A stretch of DNA of 64,000 nt from Rhynchonema sp. JSB1_4 (lineage: Eukaryota; Nematoda; Chromadorea; Monhysterida; Xyalidae): positions 1-64,000 of the forward strand of contig JASAMV010002293.1 of NCBI GenBank assembly GCA_030248065.1, in the 5' to 3' direction. Below, one piece after another: positions 22,901 to 31,869 of the stretch. The translations under genes were made by a program, and so were the position numbers. Every line of letters starts with the position of its first letter. Position 1 is the stretch's first letter. The notes under the pieces are model-generated. The model was not told the DNA's origin, made no database searches, and saw nothing but the letters and a program-made list of their open reading frames with translations.

Positions 22901-25900
22901 AGGCTGCGAAATGTTCAAAAAATCGGCCACATTTTTCGAAAACACAAGTTTGTCTCTAAATTTTGAGGCCGCGCTTTGCGTTGCAGGAATGAAAATGCAA
23001 TAGAAAAATAGAGCATTTTCGAAAGTACGAGAAAATAAGGTTTTTACATTTGAAAACACTTAGATAGCGGCGTGACAGGCCGAAAAAGACCTAAAAATTG
23101 CCACTAAACTGCATAGTTGCATTCATTGACGGAAAGGTGATGTAAATAAGCCACGTATTGCATTGCATTGGAAACAAGAAAGTCAGATAAACTCACAGTC
23201 TAACAATCTAGACAAGTTTCAATACTTCAAACCCCATGGTCCGGCTGCTACAGCCATGCCAGCGTGAATAAGATATTTGGCTATAAGTCGTTACTGTTAA
23301 AGATTATTGCACATTTGATAGCATCAAACGATGTAGCTTCAAAATAGCTATCGAACGATATATGACATGCCCACACTATCTCATACGACGGACACAAAAC
23401 GGTCAAAATTCCGAAATCGCACACGGTGACGTGACGATTCATTCCAGAATCGTCAAAAAAGCAATTTTTTAACCTCTGCCCTTAAGCGTAAGAATTTATT
23501 GGGGCTTGTTATATATCATTCGAAAGCTAATCCCGAGATACATTGTTTGGTGCAGCCACATTTACAATAGCTGTTAACAATAAGCATTTATAGCTGAATA
23601 TCATATTCAGGTTTGCGTGGCTGCCCCGAGAGATCTGTAGACCTTGGGGGCCTTCGAACCTTGATAGGTTGTTAAACCAGACGTTTCTCTCATTTTTTTG
23701 TTTCGAATCCGATACAATGTGTGACCTTTATGTGTCACAATTCTGGCGATGAATGTAACCACCTAATTTAGCGGCAATTTAATAGATTTTTAGGCCTGTC
23801 ACGGAGCCAGCCATGAGTTAAAAAATTTAAAAGCCTTATTTTCTGATACTTTCGACGATGCTCTATTTCCCCATTGCATTCTTATTTCCGCAGCGCTAAG
23901 CGTGGCCTCAAAATTTAAGGACAAACTTGTGTTCTCCAAAAATAAGGCCGATTTTTGGAACGCTTCGCACCCTCACCGTGTGAAGCAATGCTTTGAGCGA
24001 CTGAAGTTGTGATGGTAAGCTATTCAGAAGCTGTTGTAATCCTATCCATGTGTTACTTGACCTTCAACTCAATTGGGGTTTCTGCACCGGTCGTTCCAAT
24101 TTGTGCAAAAATTCACTTTTTTCTGGAACGAAAAGTCGCTCTACCAAGAGATAGTGAATCTCCAAGGGGCTTAAAATTTGTGCGTGACATAGGCTGTCGG
24201 AATGCTTTCCAACGGTGTGTAACAATATGTCCTGCTATCCTTCCTTCGGTTATGTCCCGAGCCCTTTAATGCAAGGTTCACGCGCCACCAAGGCAGGAGG
24301 TCACATGCGCTCATATCCGATCACCAAGTTTGATAAATCGATCTGTTGCTGCAAATTTGTTTGATTGCAGCAAGACATCCGTCAAATGAACCATTCGCAA
24401 GTGGCGACGATGCAGCCAGCCGATGCGATCAAAGACATACTCAACAATCTGGAGAACGGCTACACGCCGTTGCATTTGTGCGTCGCGAAAATCCATGAAC
24501 TCCAGCGTGTAACGCCGCCGGCACAGTTGGGTCAGTTGTAGTTGCGCGTTTGATGTCTATCATTCTCAGTGGTGAGCCCGATTTCATAGGTGGTGCGCTT
24601 ACAAAACGAATAGAAACCCCTTAAAAATGCAAAACATTGCGCGACACGCTACACGCATGATACATGTACTATATATCACACATGAAAATAGGTACAACGA
24701 GTCCCCCAAAATTATAGGTACATTTCCCCTCCACCCGCCCGGATTCTTCTCCCAAGTTATGTTTTGAACAAAAGATGTTACTATATTCTGACTTCAAGCC
24801 AGTGGTGTCGTTGGGGGGGGGGGGCTTACCCCCCTAGTATCCGGTATCTTGATTTTTTCACCCAGGGGCATCCGGTATCCTAACTTTTTGTCCAGGGGTA
24901 TCCTACCCTAAAATTTTTCCGAAAACCGTAAAAATCGCCCATTTTTACCTCCAAATTGCTCAAAATCGCTTGCTGGCGCAAGCATACCCCCAAATGACCA
25001 TTTTTTGTGCTTTCAAGACCGATTTTGCTCGATTTTCCTCCAGAAAATTGACCTTTTTTGAAGAACCCCCTGGGTATCCGAGATTTTTTATTTTAGGGTG
25101 TAACCCCCTCTGGTATCCGAGATTTTTCATTTTGGGTATCCGGTATCCGAAAATTTTGGATTTTGGGTATCCGGTATCCTGACTTTTTGATTTCCCAACG
25201 ACACCACTGCTTCAAGCTGCATAAAGTTGAGGATCCAGAAATCGGAAATGTTGGGTACATGTTTTTTGAAATTTTTTCACGATATCATAACACCAGAGAT
25301 CGCTCAACAAACAATCCTCATGCTTCATATCATTGCAGAGCACGCCACATCCACTCGTACCAAACTGGAGACTCTGTTCAAGATTCTGACTCATCTGCTG
25401 CAATTGGGCGCCAACCCCGACTACCACAACAGCAACGGCATGTCCGTGATCGCATTGGCGTTCCGGGCGCTGCAGGAACAGATTGATATGACCGAGGTCG
25501 GTTGGTGTTGATATGGGTGGGTTGGATATTTTGGTGATCGAATCATGGTCACGTGGGTGTTTCGAATTCGGGATATTACTCAATTGACTGAGAGCCCTGA
25601 ATGTGAGCAATGTGAAAGACGAGTCGAAACAGTGTACAGCGGCTTTTGGACACGTATATGTTCTGCAGCCGCTGACGTCACCGCCGTGAAATCTACAGTA
25701 TACCAGAGGCTGAGTCATTCCACCGCTTCACGACTTAGACATGGAGCGTTGGTTATTTCAATGTTTCTGGCTGCTACATACACACGGACCTAGAGCCAAT
25801 GTTCACAGCTGTGAACCATCTGCTCCAGGTGCTCCTCGGAACGTAATGAACATTTTTTACGCTGATCAAAATTAGTGGTGGTGCAACTCTATTGTAAAAT

Positions 25901-27757
25901 AATGGTGTTATAAAATTGTACCGCTTTAGAGGCAATGGCTCATACGCACAGCACTACGCTGCACGGAAGTAAATCTGCGTCTAAGTCGAGAAACGGTGGA
26001 ATGGCTGAGGCTCTGGCATACTGTAGGTTTCGCGGGCGGTGGTGGCGTCAGCGAATTAGTTGCCTTTAATCATAATTTTCTATATTATACCGAAATATGA
26101 TTTCAATACAGACAGATGACCAATGATGATCTGATGAGATCGCCAAGTTTGGTCCTAAATATGTTTAGGATTTCACTTATTTCGAATGTTTCTCACAAAA
26201 TTTAATAAAAGTACCTTTGCAGACGCAGCCGAATGATATTCTGATGCGCAATGTCAGTCTGGCCACGCTTGACAACTTTAATCGGGTGCGTGTTGAATTT
26301 TTGCTCATTTTTTGTTTTCTTTTGGTCTCCTCGAATGAAACCTACGATTGTGGCAGCCGGAAATGTCCAGTTTTTATCATGAAACGATGATGATCTGTGG
26401 CATAATTAAGAAGGTTTGAGTGTTGTAGACGGATGACGAACTGATTCGAGCCAATCTGCGCACATGTGGTGAATTCCCGCAAATCGGCGTCATCTGCGCA
26501 CTGTTGCTCCATCGCACGCAGATTGTGCCGAACGTGCCACTCAATCTGGTTGGTGCCACTTTTTACATTGATAAGAGTTCGGATGCTAGTGCCAATGCCG
26601 CAAATCTGTTTTCTGTGCAGAAATGTTTGAGCTCGATTTGCGGCCTATAGTTGTCTGTTAACTCAAGAATTATAGTCAAATCACTTCGTCAAATCACTTT
26701 GTTGAGTGGTCAATTCACTCCAAATACCACGTATTATTTATCGCGAACACTCGGGCGGGTACTGTGAGTTGACGAAGTGATTTGACCATTTGAGTTTACT
26801 ACTGTCAACTGTCATATTAGGCGCTTCGGCTGACCTTTTGTCACAGCATGCTTGACGTACAAGCTGCAAACGTCGCTTGCTGCAGATCTGTAATCATCAT
26901 GTCAAGGATTGCCTTTTTTATTCGGCTTGTCTGGTTTCTCAGTTTTATCCACAAAAGTTTTATTTACCCGTATCGAAAAATAATTTTCATCTTTGACAGC
27001 GCTCTGTCGAGTCGCCATTTATGAGCGCCCATACGCAGCTGTGGAAAGACCTGGCGCAGGTGCACGTTCGTCAGGAGTTAGTCGTTCGTTGCGATACTTT
27101 GCAGATTATTAGGTTACTTGTAACGTCGTTCTTCGTTTTTATGTATTTTAGAAGCTCCGAAGACACTGCGTCGTCCGATAGAAGCAGCGAACTCGTCACC
27201 AACGGTTCGTCGAAGCGGCCAGATTTATTTCCGTGTAAATTTCGTTATGGTTGGATAGTTATGCTGGTTTTGGATAATGTTGCCCAGCTGAATACAGCGT
27301 TTTCTACATTTATTGTGATGGTGTAGTTGCTGTTCGCGGTAATAACAGTTGCCAGTTGCGCAAAATAAAAAACCAGTGTGCCATTTCAGTTGAGGCGACC
27401 AACGACCCGAGCAAACTGCAGGCAATGGTGATACGTCTGCAACAACAAGTCGATGTGAGAAATGGGATTTGGGAAATTTGTTGTTGTTCCTATTTTTTGG
27501 GTTTAAAATTCAGATCCGATCATGAACACACACAGAAAGATCTGATAATTTTATTTGCGATGCTTAATTCTCGCTCACAGGTTCTGCACGACAAGCTGCA
27601 ATGCAAGATCTGTTGGAGTCGCGACGAAGATACGACATTCGCATGCGGCCACAAGATGTGCCGTCGTTGTGTGGACCAATCGGTGGCCAGGAACATCACG
27701 CGTTGTCCGTTCTGCAATGCCGACAATGCGCTGCGCAATCCGATTGCGTTGAGGTAG
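7977..27757 (+). CDS. Mind bomb-like RING E3 ubiquitin ligase (multi-exon)
   Basis: Exons read by eye are 7977-8084, about 8947-9187, 9545-9691, 10073-10238, 10542-10720, 21593-21756, 22078-22249, 24371-24530, 25297-25496, 26223-26285, 26429-26548, from 27000, about 27152-27232, 27390-27454 and 27581-27757. The first two encode a Mib-repeat (SH3_15-like) region: IGDLVQV, then VGRVGVIYRIS and IKVAF. From 10.6 kb on, ankyrin-like repeats follow (FVEACQRNDADEVI, NMPLHIIAQ, NGYTPLHLCVAK). Next comes a heptad segment LQAMVIRLQQQVDVLHDKLQ and a C-terminal C3HC4 RING (CKIC, CGH, C-x2-C, CPFC) ending at TAG 27755-27757. Mind bomb proteins ubiquitinate Notch ligands to trigger their endocytosis. The N-terminal MIB/HERC2-ZZ part is not seen and may lie upstream or be absent. 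Phases close from 10542 to 27000. They do not close at the 9.69/10.07 kb junction or around 27.06-27.15 kb, so those borders are tentative. Confidence 0.72.
8100..8830. repeat. hAT-type repeat debris in mib-like intron 1
   Basis: This intronic stretch contains fragments of families seen elsewhere: CTACCTACTGTACCGGCCGAGC (as near 3540), GAGGCGGTTAGTGCAG, and repeated ACTCGAGATA-CCC units. No paired termini or target duplication could be defined. Confidence 0.45.
9803..9925. repeat. Poly-G run and ACCCGACA-type low-complexity tract
   Basis: A run of about 12 G is followed by repeated CCCGAxACCC motifs inside an intron of the mib-like gene. No termini are seen. Confidence 0.45.
10917..11494. 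repeat. Low-complexity purine/pyrimidine-biased repeat abutting the 5' LTR
   Basis: The stretch begins with AGAACCGTTTTTTATTTTTCGTGG. The inverse complement of this occurs at 56938-56972, so it is a repeat family. It continues as long C, G, A and T homopolymer runs up to the retroelement. There is no coding potential. The LTR insertion point sits directly at its end. Confidence 0.5.
11495..11721 (+). repeat. 5' LTR
   Basis: It begins TGTGGTGACTAATCC and ends CTTCGTCACTAAA. By eye it is identical to the 3' LTR at 21004-21230. It contains GGAATAAAATG, a polyadenylation signal near its 3' end. The end does not close with the usual CA, so the precise 3' border may be a few bases off. Confidence 0.9.
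11724..11741 (+). promoter_or_regulatory. Candidate primer-binding site
   Basis: Just inside the 5' LTR the sequence TGGCATCCAGAATAATG starts with TGG, as expected for pairing with a tRNA CCA end. The matching tRNA was not identified. The 170 bp between LTR and start codon holds no other feature. Confidence 0.4.
11891..20677 (+). CDS. Gag-Pol-Env polyprotein of the BEL/Pao element (2928 aa)
   Basis: The first ATG in the open frame is at 11891 in a strong context (ACCATGG). The frame extends upstream only from a GTG. A DUF1759-like gag core lies near residues 175-325. Zinc knuckles are at about 455-523 (two are C-x2-C-x4-H-x4-C, the first has x3). The aspartic protease has DTA at 619-621. The reverse transcriptase has a catalytic Asp near 974 and YVDN at 1053-1056. 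RNase H is at about 1217-1343 (VDAS, RELLA, HSDSQ, NPADVATRG). The integrase has an HHCC finger at about 1561-1600 and D1633, D1698, E1749. A DUF5641-like tail is near 1886-1944. The last 940 residues are a Cys-rich envelope module: hydrophobic lead near 1990, membrane span near 2330-2355, second hydrophobic lead near 2419-2441, and C-terminal span near 2896-2928. This is a two-glycoprotein layout like bunyavirus Gn/Gc precursors. No frameshift or stop interrupts it. Confidence 0.92.
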   Translation: MATKSPSGRLRMGLPQCYSSLTALMKRVQDKDYPSCEFFDRQDPPGTIIAKCRAAKIEIIAFVDNLKNRIAAVSDRNEEWLQMLGDLDESSKAFADELKLYNDFFGSKYQPALDDANDLKSYLVSKLHELDENIEMAGRKSRSSSAERQTGSGADGAALVQQLTSALTTVQSRPPRSVKYESLKPLQFDGQIKNWPEFWTQFRSNVHDDPSYSKAEKLGLLKRSCVAKAAVTIEGFATTDENYDQVVSLLVKRYGDEKALKLAFINQLQNLPKPHSSDGKAVEIVVEAADTAVRNLAAMGLEFDVLSESMIESIIRSRLPTFANRELEKCAPDSGWTITALREKLWDIVQQEERVRSYTANEGKGKKEASLSSNTGTTDTVTTSSFHVQKSGGRGKGRKGSKTNGPNNERSQSSNGPVSQSHGRGGTNRGGFARGGRSQNGARGGSQSSNAPESRKPYCFMCRGGHWPEKCPQYQTIDACRKFFDDNSLCYCCGFGNHWSRDCDSVKPCYHCNSIKHHKLLCRTRFQWRASSNVQNANVVQVSDQGAQRAAVTQQSNEQSGAQNTVGANPVLVAQTPAMTVGQQVNATMSRYSRLMTAKAPVSLPGQPRKRAKGQVLMDTACGITFVTEKFGSKVGFQPQDEAVLNLTLFGGNEVNEIGSKRGQLVIWQRDGTDRTINAHLTDRISKTQFLPKLSEADVEFLGQFGMGWLADDFPDGNTKLEPDILIGADNFWEFILPEKPMKLPSGLLAVHTSLGPVLTGSETAQNVIQTAAQSVFVYHVMAKAPDDEMFVLTEPNPTQHVNEEIMWALDVIGVKDDPVESNDDKALDKFRETMKILENGSIEVGFPWKEQPPNVADHYGLALAQFRSQGRRLAKHDELRQAVDAVRQTYENETYIEEAPEVPDGPVSYHSWSCIHTPEKATTKARIVSNGSLRAGKNDRSINDAMFRGPVDLPNMCGLILKFRTYKYYIMADLAKAFMKLRLRKTDRDMTRFLYWKDPSKPNEIENNIRVMRYAVVLFGFVASPWLLMESLRFMLNEKKTKLASEISRHMYVDNLIYGHDNEEDLMETYNYAKKVFSEHNMIIREFLSNSRWFMSNIPEKDRMKIENVKALGVKIDYDKDRLGYTKPRKIDKNAIVTKGYALSVYASLYDIPGLLGPVTVRAKWFVQKLHAGKFGWNAPLPDDLAAEWEPIESDLALVDTVSVERFIGTTANTTIQYHAFVDASIRAFAANIYCRVSNGDVHKSYLLFGRIRLSPLGKDIKMPRRELLAMSTGTKGLKFVNEHLNLPRVTKLVMHSDSQIVLSWVRSTKPVAQFVDRLIGEIREVDCEFRYINTKLNPADVATRGCTLAELKNNQLWWHGPDFLTKDESCWPVHDNWQPIMVEELKQIRETVENKRQSTSVFQVGRMSHADSLDGDLGVITFERFGTYDKLVMSVVYVLRFLNAKVLSQVSDDRLEKQVLYARVTKTMKSSGFVTASEVKLAKLCIDREVQKRHFGNAFEALHVGKRDQLVEQHGLYVDADGLLRSRARFANVPLSDEARYPILLPKDAHYSKLVVLKYHEKCMHNGLQQTLADLRQNYWLISGRSQVRKYIKPCVVCRKLKGRSYKLPASPPYPVERVSRSPTFQGTGLDYAGPIYVKENADSTEPMKIWVALFSCFSSRSVHLDTARDLSTDKCLNALRRFIGRRGKPKQIFSDHASHFTLLKKILGECWPKDGEPDEYMDYLAKEEIEWRMNTPLAPWKAGMYERMMSIMKKMIKAAAGKRLLTLDEFQTLLIEVEAMMNSRPLTYVYADAESFKVLRPVDFLAPGRECGAIRFENDDGDPDYEEGLMSTEKIVKENWAKQLKNLDMAWHLYTTEYLTSLRERSNAIISQKKGAVEMQPKVGAVVLLDDANAPRGCWKLARIVQLFRGEDGQCRSAEIALANGHLLTRSIGHLIPLELSDEDEERLESKEEKKLESAQTQAEEKKMEPDAPTLRRSERLKAKGTGANTALVAAMAVLFCLSPVMGEHFLPGQCSNLTGYEQLNQLRADYCVDSSYVLFRNKEALLCWLPLTCTNGTKVLNGACSDKCQCPSWAQGCVPRSDDDHLRKSHPVDDKVLNSIKPDVCSFVENSDCDPEPKSKFVPQVELADGSLTFVDRLNIKVFETTKDDVVCVGNHGMGNITGTPDYCQTHNCTETATRLCYYRFQERAVLFNDVGQSVSVFAWGMKNVTYYGHLTKRAPTMASCDVCNVQCVQGGIEVVVSPHLSLLELCSGALCFRESNPPTRSTFLFSPEVSMHDYDVHVQAWQKGEVVWFRNISCNKNPFCETIKCTFCSEMVENSHCFPTYVIVLCGLMAYGVLTLILLFLMCVPKVRERTMSMTISCWEHSRKCCSRVNCCMSKPIESTRATDKWDEECVEMNPVAPDSADRVRVPRSVSAATSLFLLIIVVASMAQSASACYDVVTVTSEQEACLQGHGSPEKCEIQDTVRLAVPPTGQVSCLLLQSKNGEPLGTLYIETNSVDLVCKKDTEFYSRSYKMQTDSVKRCDGAGSCTGTTCVDTLPTSQIEELKSSSQHPGFTFCTSSPGCWLEGCGLCTPGCLFFRTYVVATSDVIYERFTCPQYEYRVSVSVTLHMAGERYNHDMQLSPGVPVTWNKIRFTVTSISAPQMPMLDSVFVTDGTKVVLLDQNNAQWLMCASKHHAEKLDCFVPIDVCQCHPSKNQVTCVCDQLTIEELFLRDNRILPLQSSGVTLMLSENGDVVAHFTQYLSMELQVSMMKVKLKPKRELNSCEIQAETVEGCYNCLVGAKLRLSCISDFSDTLAHVRCPSFRFGVRCTPGGEVNDIRIHFNSPKVSEKCTVSCGMVETTFSLAGKLAFVSKKQLGSVSGHISVKQNAYESLGIGSVASTMWDHWKTTVITGVVLIVGLLVTVQVLPIVIQCIVNRIVR
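20992..21003 (+). promoter_or_regulatory. Polypurine tract
   Basis: GGAGGGGGAGGA lies immediately before the 3' LTR. This is the expected position for priming plus-strand DNA. Between the stop codon at 20677 and this tract, about 310 bp of noncoding sequence holds no other feature I can support. Confidence 0.8.
21004..21230 (+). repeat. 3' LTR
   Basis: This copy matches the 5' LTR over its whole length, from TGTGGTGACTAATCC to CGTCACTAAA. Beyond it the sequence ATGCAGGAGACGG is host intron of the mib-like gene. The AATAAA signal here would end the retroelement transcript. Confidence 0.9.
22609..24263. mobile_element. 1.66-kb foldback element with TTAA target duplication
   Basis: The termini AGGGCTCGGGACA and TGTCCCGAGCCCT are flanked by TTAA on both sides (22605-22608, 24264-24267). 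Homology between the arms continues for roughly 500 bp per side with scattered mismatches. The central part has no convincing transposase. TTAA duplications are typical of piggyBac-like elements. It sits in a mib-like intron between exons ending at 22249 and starting at 24371. Confidence 0.85.
24800..25209. mobile_element. hAT-like element with perfect 8-bp duplication
   Basis: The TIRs CAGTGGTGTCGTTGGG and CCCAACGACACCACTG bound 410 bp. The flanks CTTCAAGC at 24792-24799 and 25210-25217 are identical. The interior consists of repeated GGTATCCGGTATCC-like units. The right end is only 79 bp upstream of the mib-like exon at 25297. Confidence 0.9.
26655..26830. repeat. Degenerate inverted repeat related to the 31646 MITE
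   Basis: Sequences such as AGTCAAATCACTTCGTCAAAT and its inverse GACGAAGTGATTTGACC face each other in a mib-like intron. They resemble the TCAAATCAAG-type TIRs of the 31646-31772 element. Confidence 0.45.
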
Positions 27758-29052
27758 TGGTTCGAAAATATGTGGCATTGTATTTTTCAGTTGAATTGTG
27801 TCGAACCTGGTGATCAGATTTATTTTGTCGTGTCTTGTTGTGTTTGGACATTTCTGGCCTTTCAGATAGTCGCAGTACAGTTCTGATTTCAGCAGAGTTT
27901 GTTGATTGGCTGTCCAGGTGTGAGGTGAAGTCAGAGCTGGCGGTAAATTCGCACAGACTGCGATCAACATCATAATTAGATTCGAGCCGATCACCAACTT
28001 TAACACGCCAACTATTAATCTTTTTTTGTAATCTCCCTTCCCTTCGGGTAACCATCTGTTCAGTTCGACATCAAACAACGGTCACCATTATATTTATGTT
28101 AGTGTAAATTCGTCCTTAGTTTTTGGGTTCTGGAACCGCAGCTGCCTGGTGCTGTGTGGTAACAAATTGTAATATTCATTTCTACCGAATTTATGAATCT
28201 TCAGGTTATCGTAGAGACAGGGGTAAGTGATTCATGTGTATGTACATTGATACCTCAACACAGATCTATGCCTAAATGTCGGGTCGCTGCAAGTATTCCT
28301 TAACTATTGTCGCCAAACTGCCGTTGTTTTCTGCCTTACCATGTCTATGCTTTCTGTTCCGTTTCTTTGGGTCTGTGCTTCGGCGCTGCTTTTCTTATTA
28401 TTTTTGCTCAGGCGTTCTTGTTAGACGCTTTGCTGTTTTTTTTGTACTTTTTTATTGTTACGCTTGCCTTTTTTGTTTGGTTTCATGCTTGCTCTTTTGT
28501 TTAGCATTCATTGCCTTTTCGCGTTTCCAGTTACGGTGGTTTTGTACATTTTTCAGTGATTGTCCGTGTTGTTATTATCTAGTTATTTTTATTGTTTTAT
28601 AGCAATGTTATGCAATTATGGATATCGAATCTTGCGCTATTATTATTGCGGAATGTAGATAGGAGTAAACCGTAAGAAGTCCACCATAGATTTTATACCC
28701 GCTCGGGGAAATTCATGTGAAATCATTGTCGTCGGTAGCCAGAGAAAAGCTCACATTAAGGCTCCCCAACCCACCACACAATTTCTTTTTGTGAAAAAAA
28801 CCCCCCAACCCCTAAACACGAAGCATGATAATCGAAAATGTTTCGACTGACCGTATAAATTGGGCACGTCAGCTACAAGTGGCAAGACCGAAACATTTTC
28901 AAAGATCATGCTTTTTCTTCTTTTTTTTAAACCCAAACCCAAACAAAAAAAAAAAAAAAACCGCATTAAAAGTAGTTTTTTTATACCGTGTGTCCATTGG
29001 TCAATAAAATTTGTGAGCGAAGTTGCGATTGAACGTTTTTTTTCTTAATGAA
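27758..29052. other. Interval between convergent mib-like and ZP genes
   Basis: The interval should hold the 3' UTRs of two convergent genes. An inverted repeat at 28820-28915 pairs AAGCATGAT...GAAAATGTTTCG with its complement. It lies next to a poly-A run near 28945-28960 and looks like a small TIR element. The rest is T-rich without recognisable exons. Confidence 0.5.
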
Positions 29053-31134
29053 TCATGAAGAAAGCGCAATATTTTTATGTTTGGTCACAGTTTTGTTCTT
29101 GCCAGCAGCATAGACCGTCACTGAATCGTCTGGTTTCTCGTCAGTTTTGTCGGCAATTGGTTTCTGCTTGCTGTCCGATTTGTATTTGGTGCTTTTCGAT
29201 GTTCTCACGCTGAAATAACAGTGGGTTACACAATCACGTGGCTTTGAGGTTAGTGGCTGTTGGTTGCATTTGGCCCAGACGATGACCTGTCACACCGACC
29301 GTCTGCGACTACGGGCGACACTGGCAATCAAAACGGCAGATCGCTATTCAATGCACACATGTGACATGTGTCCGGCTTTTGTATCGATCGGAGCCGTCCT
29401 ATGCTGTCACGTGACTGCATTGAGCACTCCTTAAAGGGTGTCTAACGTCTCCTAACCCCATGTTTTGTTGGGTGGAATTGAAAGATGTCTTCGAAAGGCC
29501 GCCGTGTGCAAAAAACCGCGACTTCTAACTTGCTAAATCGCGAAATCTTGAGGGTTACTTTTCGAATTAAATCAATTTCCGGACACAAAATTCAGACTGA
29601 GCAGACAAGAAAAGTTACGAAGCGAAACACACACAAACCAGGTTCTGTGGGTTAAATGAAACATTCATTGTGCCCACAGTCAAGCCAGCAGCCAGAGCGT
29701 TGTGTGTTGAGCGTTTACGTGCATTGTATAGGCTGCTGAGCCGCGCTTAAACATGCAATATTTCAGCAGACAAACGCCAAAAGTGAGTAGCGCGCACTCA
29801 AAAGCGCCTGAAGTTTTGTGTCCGGAAATTGATTCAATTCGAAAAGTAACCCTCAATATTTCGCGATTTAGCGAGCTAGAAGACGCGGTTTTTTGCACAC
29901 GGTGGCCTGTCGAGGTCATCTTTCGATTGCACCCAATAAAACATGGGGTTAAGAGACGTTAGACACACCCTTTAAGATGCACTGGTTTCGATCAGCGTAA
30001 AAGTGGTTGTCATACTTTTCGCCTGTACGCACCTTCGTCATATGAACGGGAGTGCATGTTCACTCCAACATCCTTTCTAACAAAAAGTTGCTTATTTCTT
30101 CGACTGTGGCTCGAACTCTGCTCCAGCTGAGCTATCTTTCAGCATAACTTGACATCACATAACTTGCGTTGGTCCAATCAAATACCACAAAAGGTCACCT
30201 CACCTGACCAAGTGTGACACACACAACAACCCAAGTGCACCCACCCAGTCTTGCCACCGCCGTGCATCAACATGTGCTGTGTGACCAGTATCTCCGCGTG
30301 CTGTCTCTCGTGTCCACTGCACTTGACTGCGAACGCCACATCGTCTCTGGTCATTATGCGTTCGTGATGTTGCACCACCAGCACGTTGCTGTAGTCGCCT
30401 ATCAGCTGCAATAAATGGAAGTGACGCACGCAAAGCTCGAAAATCGTGCATTCTGCATTTACGCACCCAGTCACATACGTCGGGATATTGGAGGTCGATA
30501 CCTGTTTGAGGTTGGGCCGTCACCACAAGTGTCTGGGGCCTTTGCTGTGTCGTTGGGTGTACACACCACTGGTCAAATCATTTTTGATAAAGTAGAGACC
30601 ACCGATCTGCTCGTGAACTGCGATCTTGCACGGGGAAAACTTTAAAATCTACGCAAATTTACTCGGGTTTACGCTGCCGCTTAAATCGAAGTAACGTAAA
30701 CGCGTACGCGTGCCATAAAAACACCCATTGTGATCTGCGACGCAAAAGGCTTGAGGCTCATTTCGGAAACAATTCGAATTTGACTGAAAAAACGCACAAC
30801 ATCGCCAACGTTTCGTTTACATGGTCAGGTCAACGAAAGCAGGCAGCCTAAACTGTTTCTGGTCTGCTGTGCCATCTAACTTGAATGCAAGCATTTTTTT
30901 GCAGTGGAAAGTGCTGTAACGTTGACGTGGTGCACCGCCCGCCTCCGATCACGAAGCATGACATCGACCGTCATACCACTCACATCTCTGACCGTGTTAC
31001 ATCCGTCGTACGGGATTTCGAATCGAAACTTTTTCGAATTGTCTACGTGCATCTTGCATTTGTCGTTTGAATAACCGCCCTCCGTGTACGCCACCCCGCT
31101 GAATTCGCCCTCGCCCGCGTAAGTGACGTAAACC
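29053..31134 (-). CDS. Cuticlin-like ZP-domain protein (partial model)
   Basis: Three minus-strand exons are supported. The first (about 30994-31134) follows AATTTTCAG. It encodes a ZP-N-like segment with EFSGVAYTEGGYSNDKC and IPYDGCNTV. The second (30286-30405) follows TTTATTGCAG and continues in the same phase with SNVLVVQHHE, RDDVAFAVKC. This is the usual ZP sequence order (conserved Cys, then VVQ, then D-x-A-F-x-V-x-C). The last (29053-29209) follows TTATTTCAG and encodes a Lys/Ser/Thr-rich tail ending at TGA. Exons for the second half of the ZP domain and the membrane anchor between 29.2 and 30.3 kb are not resolved. Part of that space is taken by the TTAA MITE. A signal-peptide-like start (31780-31866, MSRTSIVASGLQILFL) is possible upstream. 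ZP proteins of this type polymerise in the ecdysozoan cuticle. Confidence 0.6.
29435..29971. mobile_element. TTAA MITE with arms of about 170 bp
   Basis: The termini AGGGTGTCTAACGTCTC and its inverse are flanked by TTAA (29431-29434, 29972-29975). The arms share GGTTACTTTTCGAATT, CCGGACACAAAA and TTGCACACGG segments in inverted order. No open frame of note is present. It lies in an intron region of the ZP gene. Confidence 0.8.
30098..30140 (-). repeat. tRNA-like promoter pair (fused A and B boxes)
   Basis: On the minus strand TAGCTCAGCTGGAG (A-box-like) is followed within a few bases by GAGTTCGAGCC (B-box-like). A true tRNA would have an anticodon arm between them. This is a degenerate tRNA or SINE head. 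Confidence 0.35.
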
Positions 31135-31645
31135 TGAAAATTCAGAGGTAATTTCTGAGTCCGGTAACTGATCAAGAAATTGAGCTTATAGTGACACTGT
31201 ACGATTTTGCACAACACTTTGGTTAATCTGCCGTTTGATCCCTTCTTCACTCCACTTCTTCTTCACTGTATGTATGTGTAAATATATTTTTATGGTGATC
31301 GAAAATGAGGCGGGATACCGATTCGATCAGGTCACTATAAAAAGGGCAGACTGTATGGGTCAATGTTCGTGTCAGGAGGACATATAACCGACCACCATGT
31401 GTGTTTCGGTGCAGATCAGTGCGGCTTTGAAGTAATCGTGATGGATTGATTCGACCGGGCCTGAAACTCGGCGAAAAATTACACCTTCAAATAAATGTGG
31501 GCTAACTGTCTAGTCGTCAACTCTGGTCGTCAACTAAGGTTAGGACGCGTGTGATGTGATGCACATGAGTTTCGTGCATCTGTTGCCCCGACGACACCAC
31601 AGATCAAAGCAGCCTCAGATGAGCGCGAGAACTAGGCCAGCACTA

Positions 31646-31772
31646 CTGTCGTCAAATCAAGTCATTCAATTTTGTCGTCAAATCAAGCAACACATGAACC
31701 CCAAATGAGCTCGAGAAATACTGTAATACATGTGATTTGATGACATGATTTGACGACTTGATTTGACCACAG
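31646..31772. mobile_element. 127-bp MITE with TA duplication
   Basis: The termini CTGTCGTCAAATCAAGTC and its near complement face each other and are flanked by TA. The TIR also carries a tandem repeat of TCGTCAAATCAAG. Confidence 0.6.
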
Positions 31773-31869
31773 TATAACTATAAGCCCGCGAAATATGTAA
31801 CAGTAGGTACAGGGCATCAGGAACAAAATCTGCAGCCCAGAAGCGACGATCGAAGTTCTCGACATGACA

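Noticed and set aside
28276..28602. Phe/Cys-rich open frame after the mib-like gene
   Set aside because: It is T-rich 3' noncoding sequence. Hydrophobicity follows from base composition, and no splice or start context supports it.
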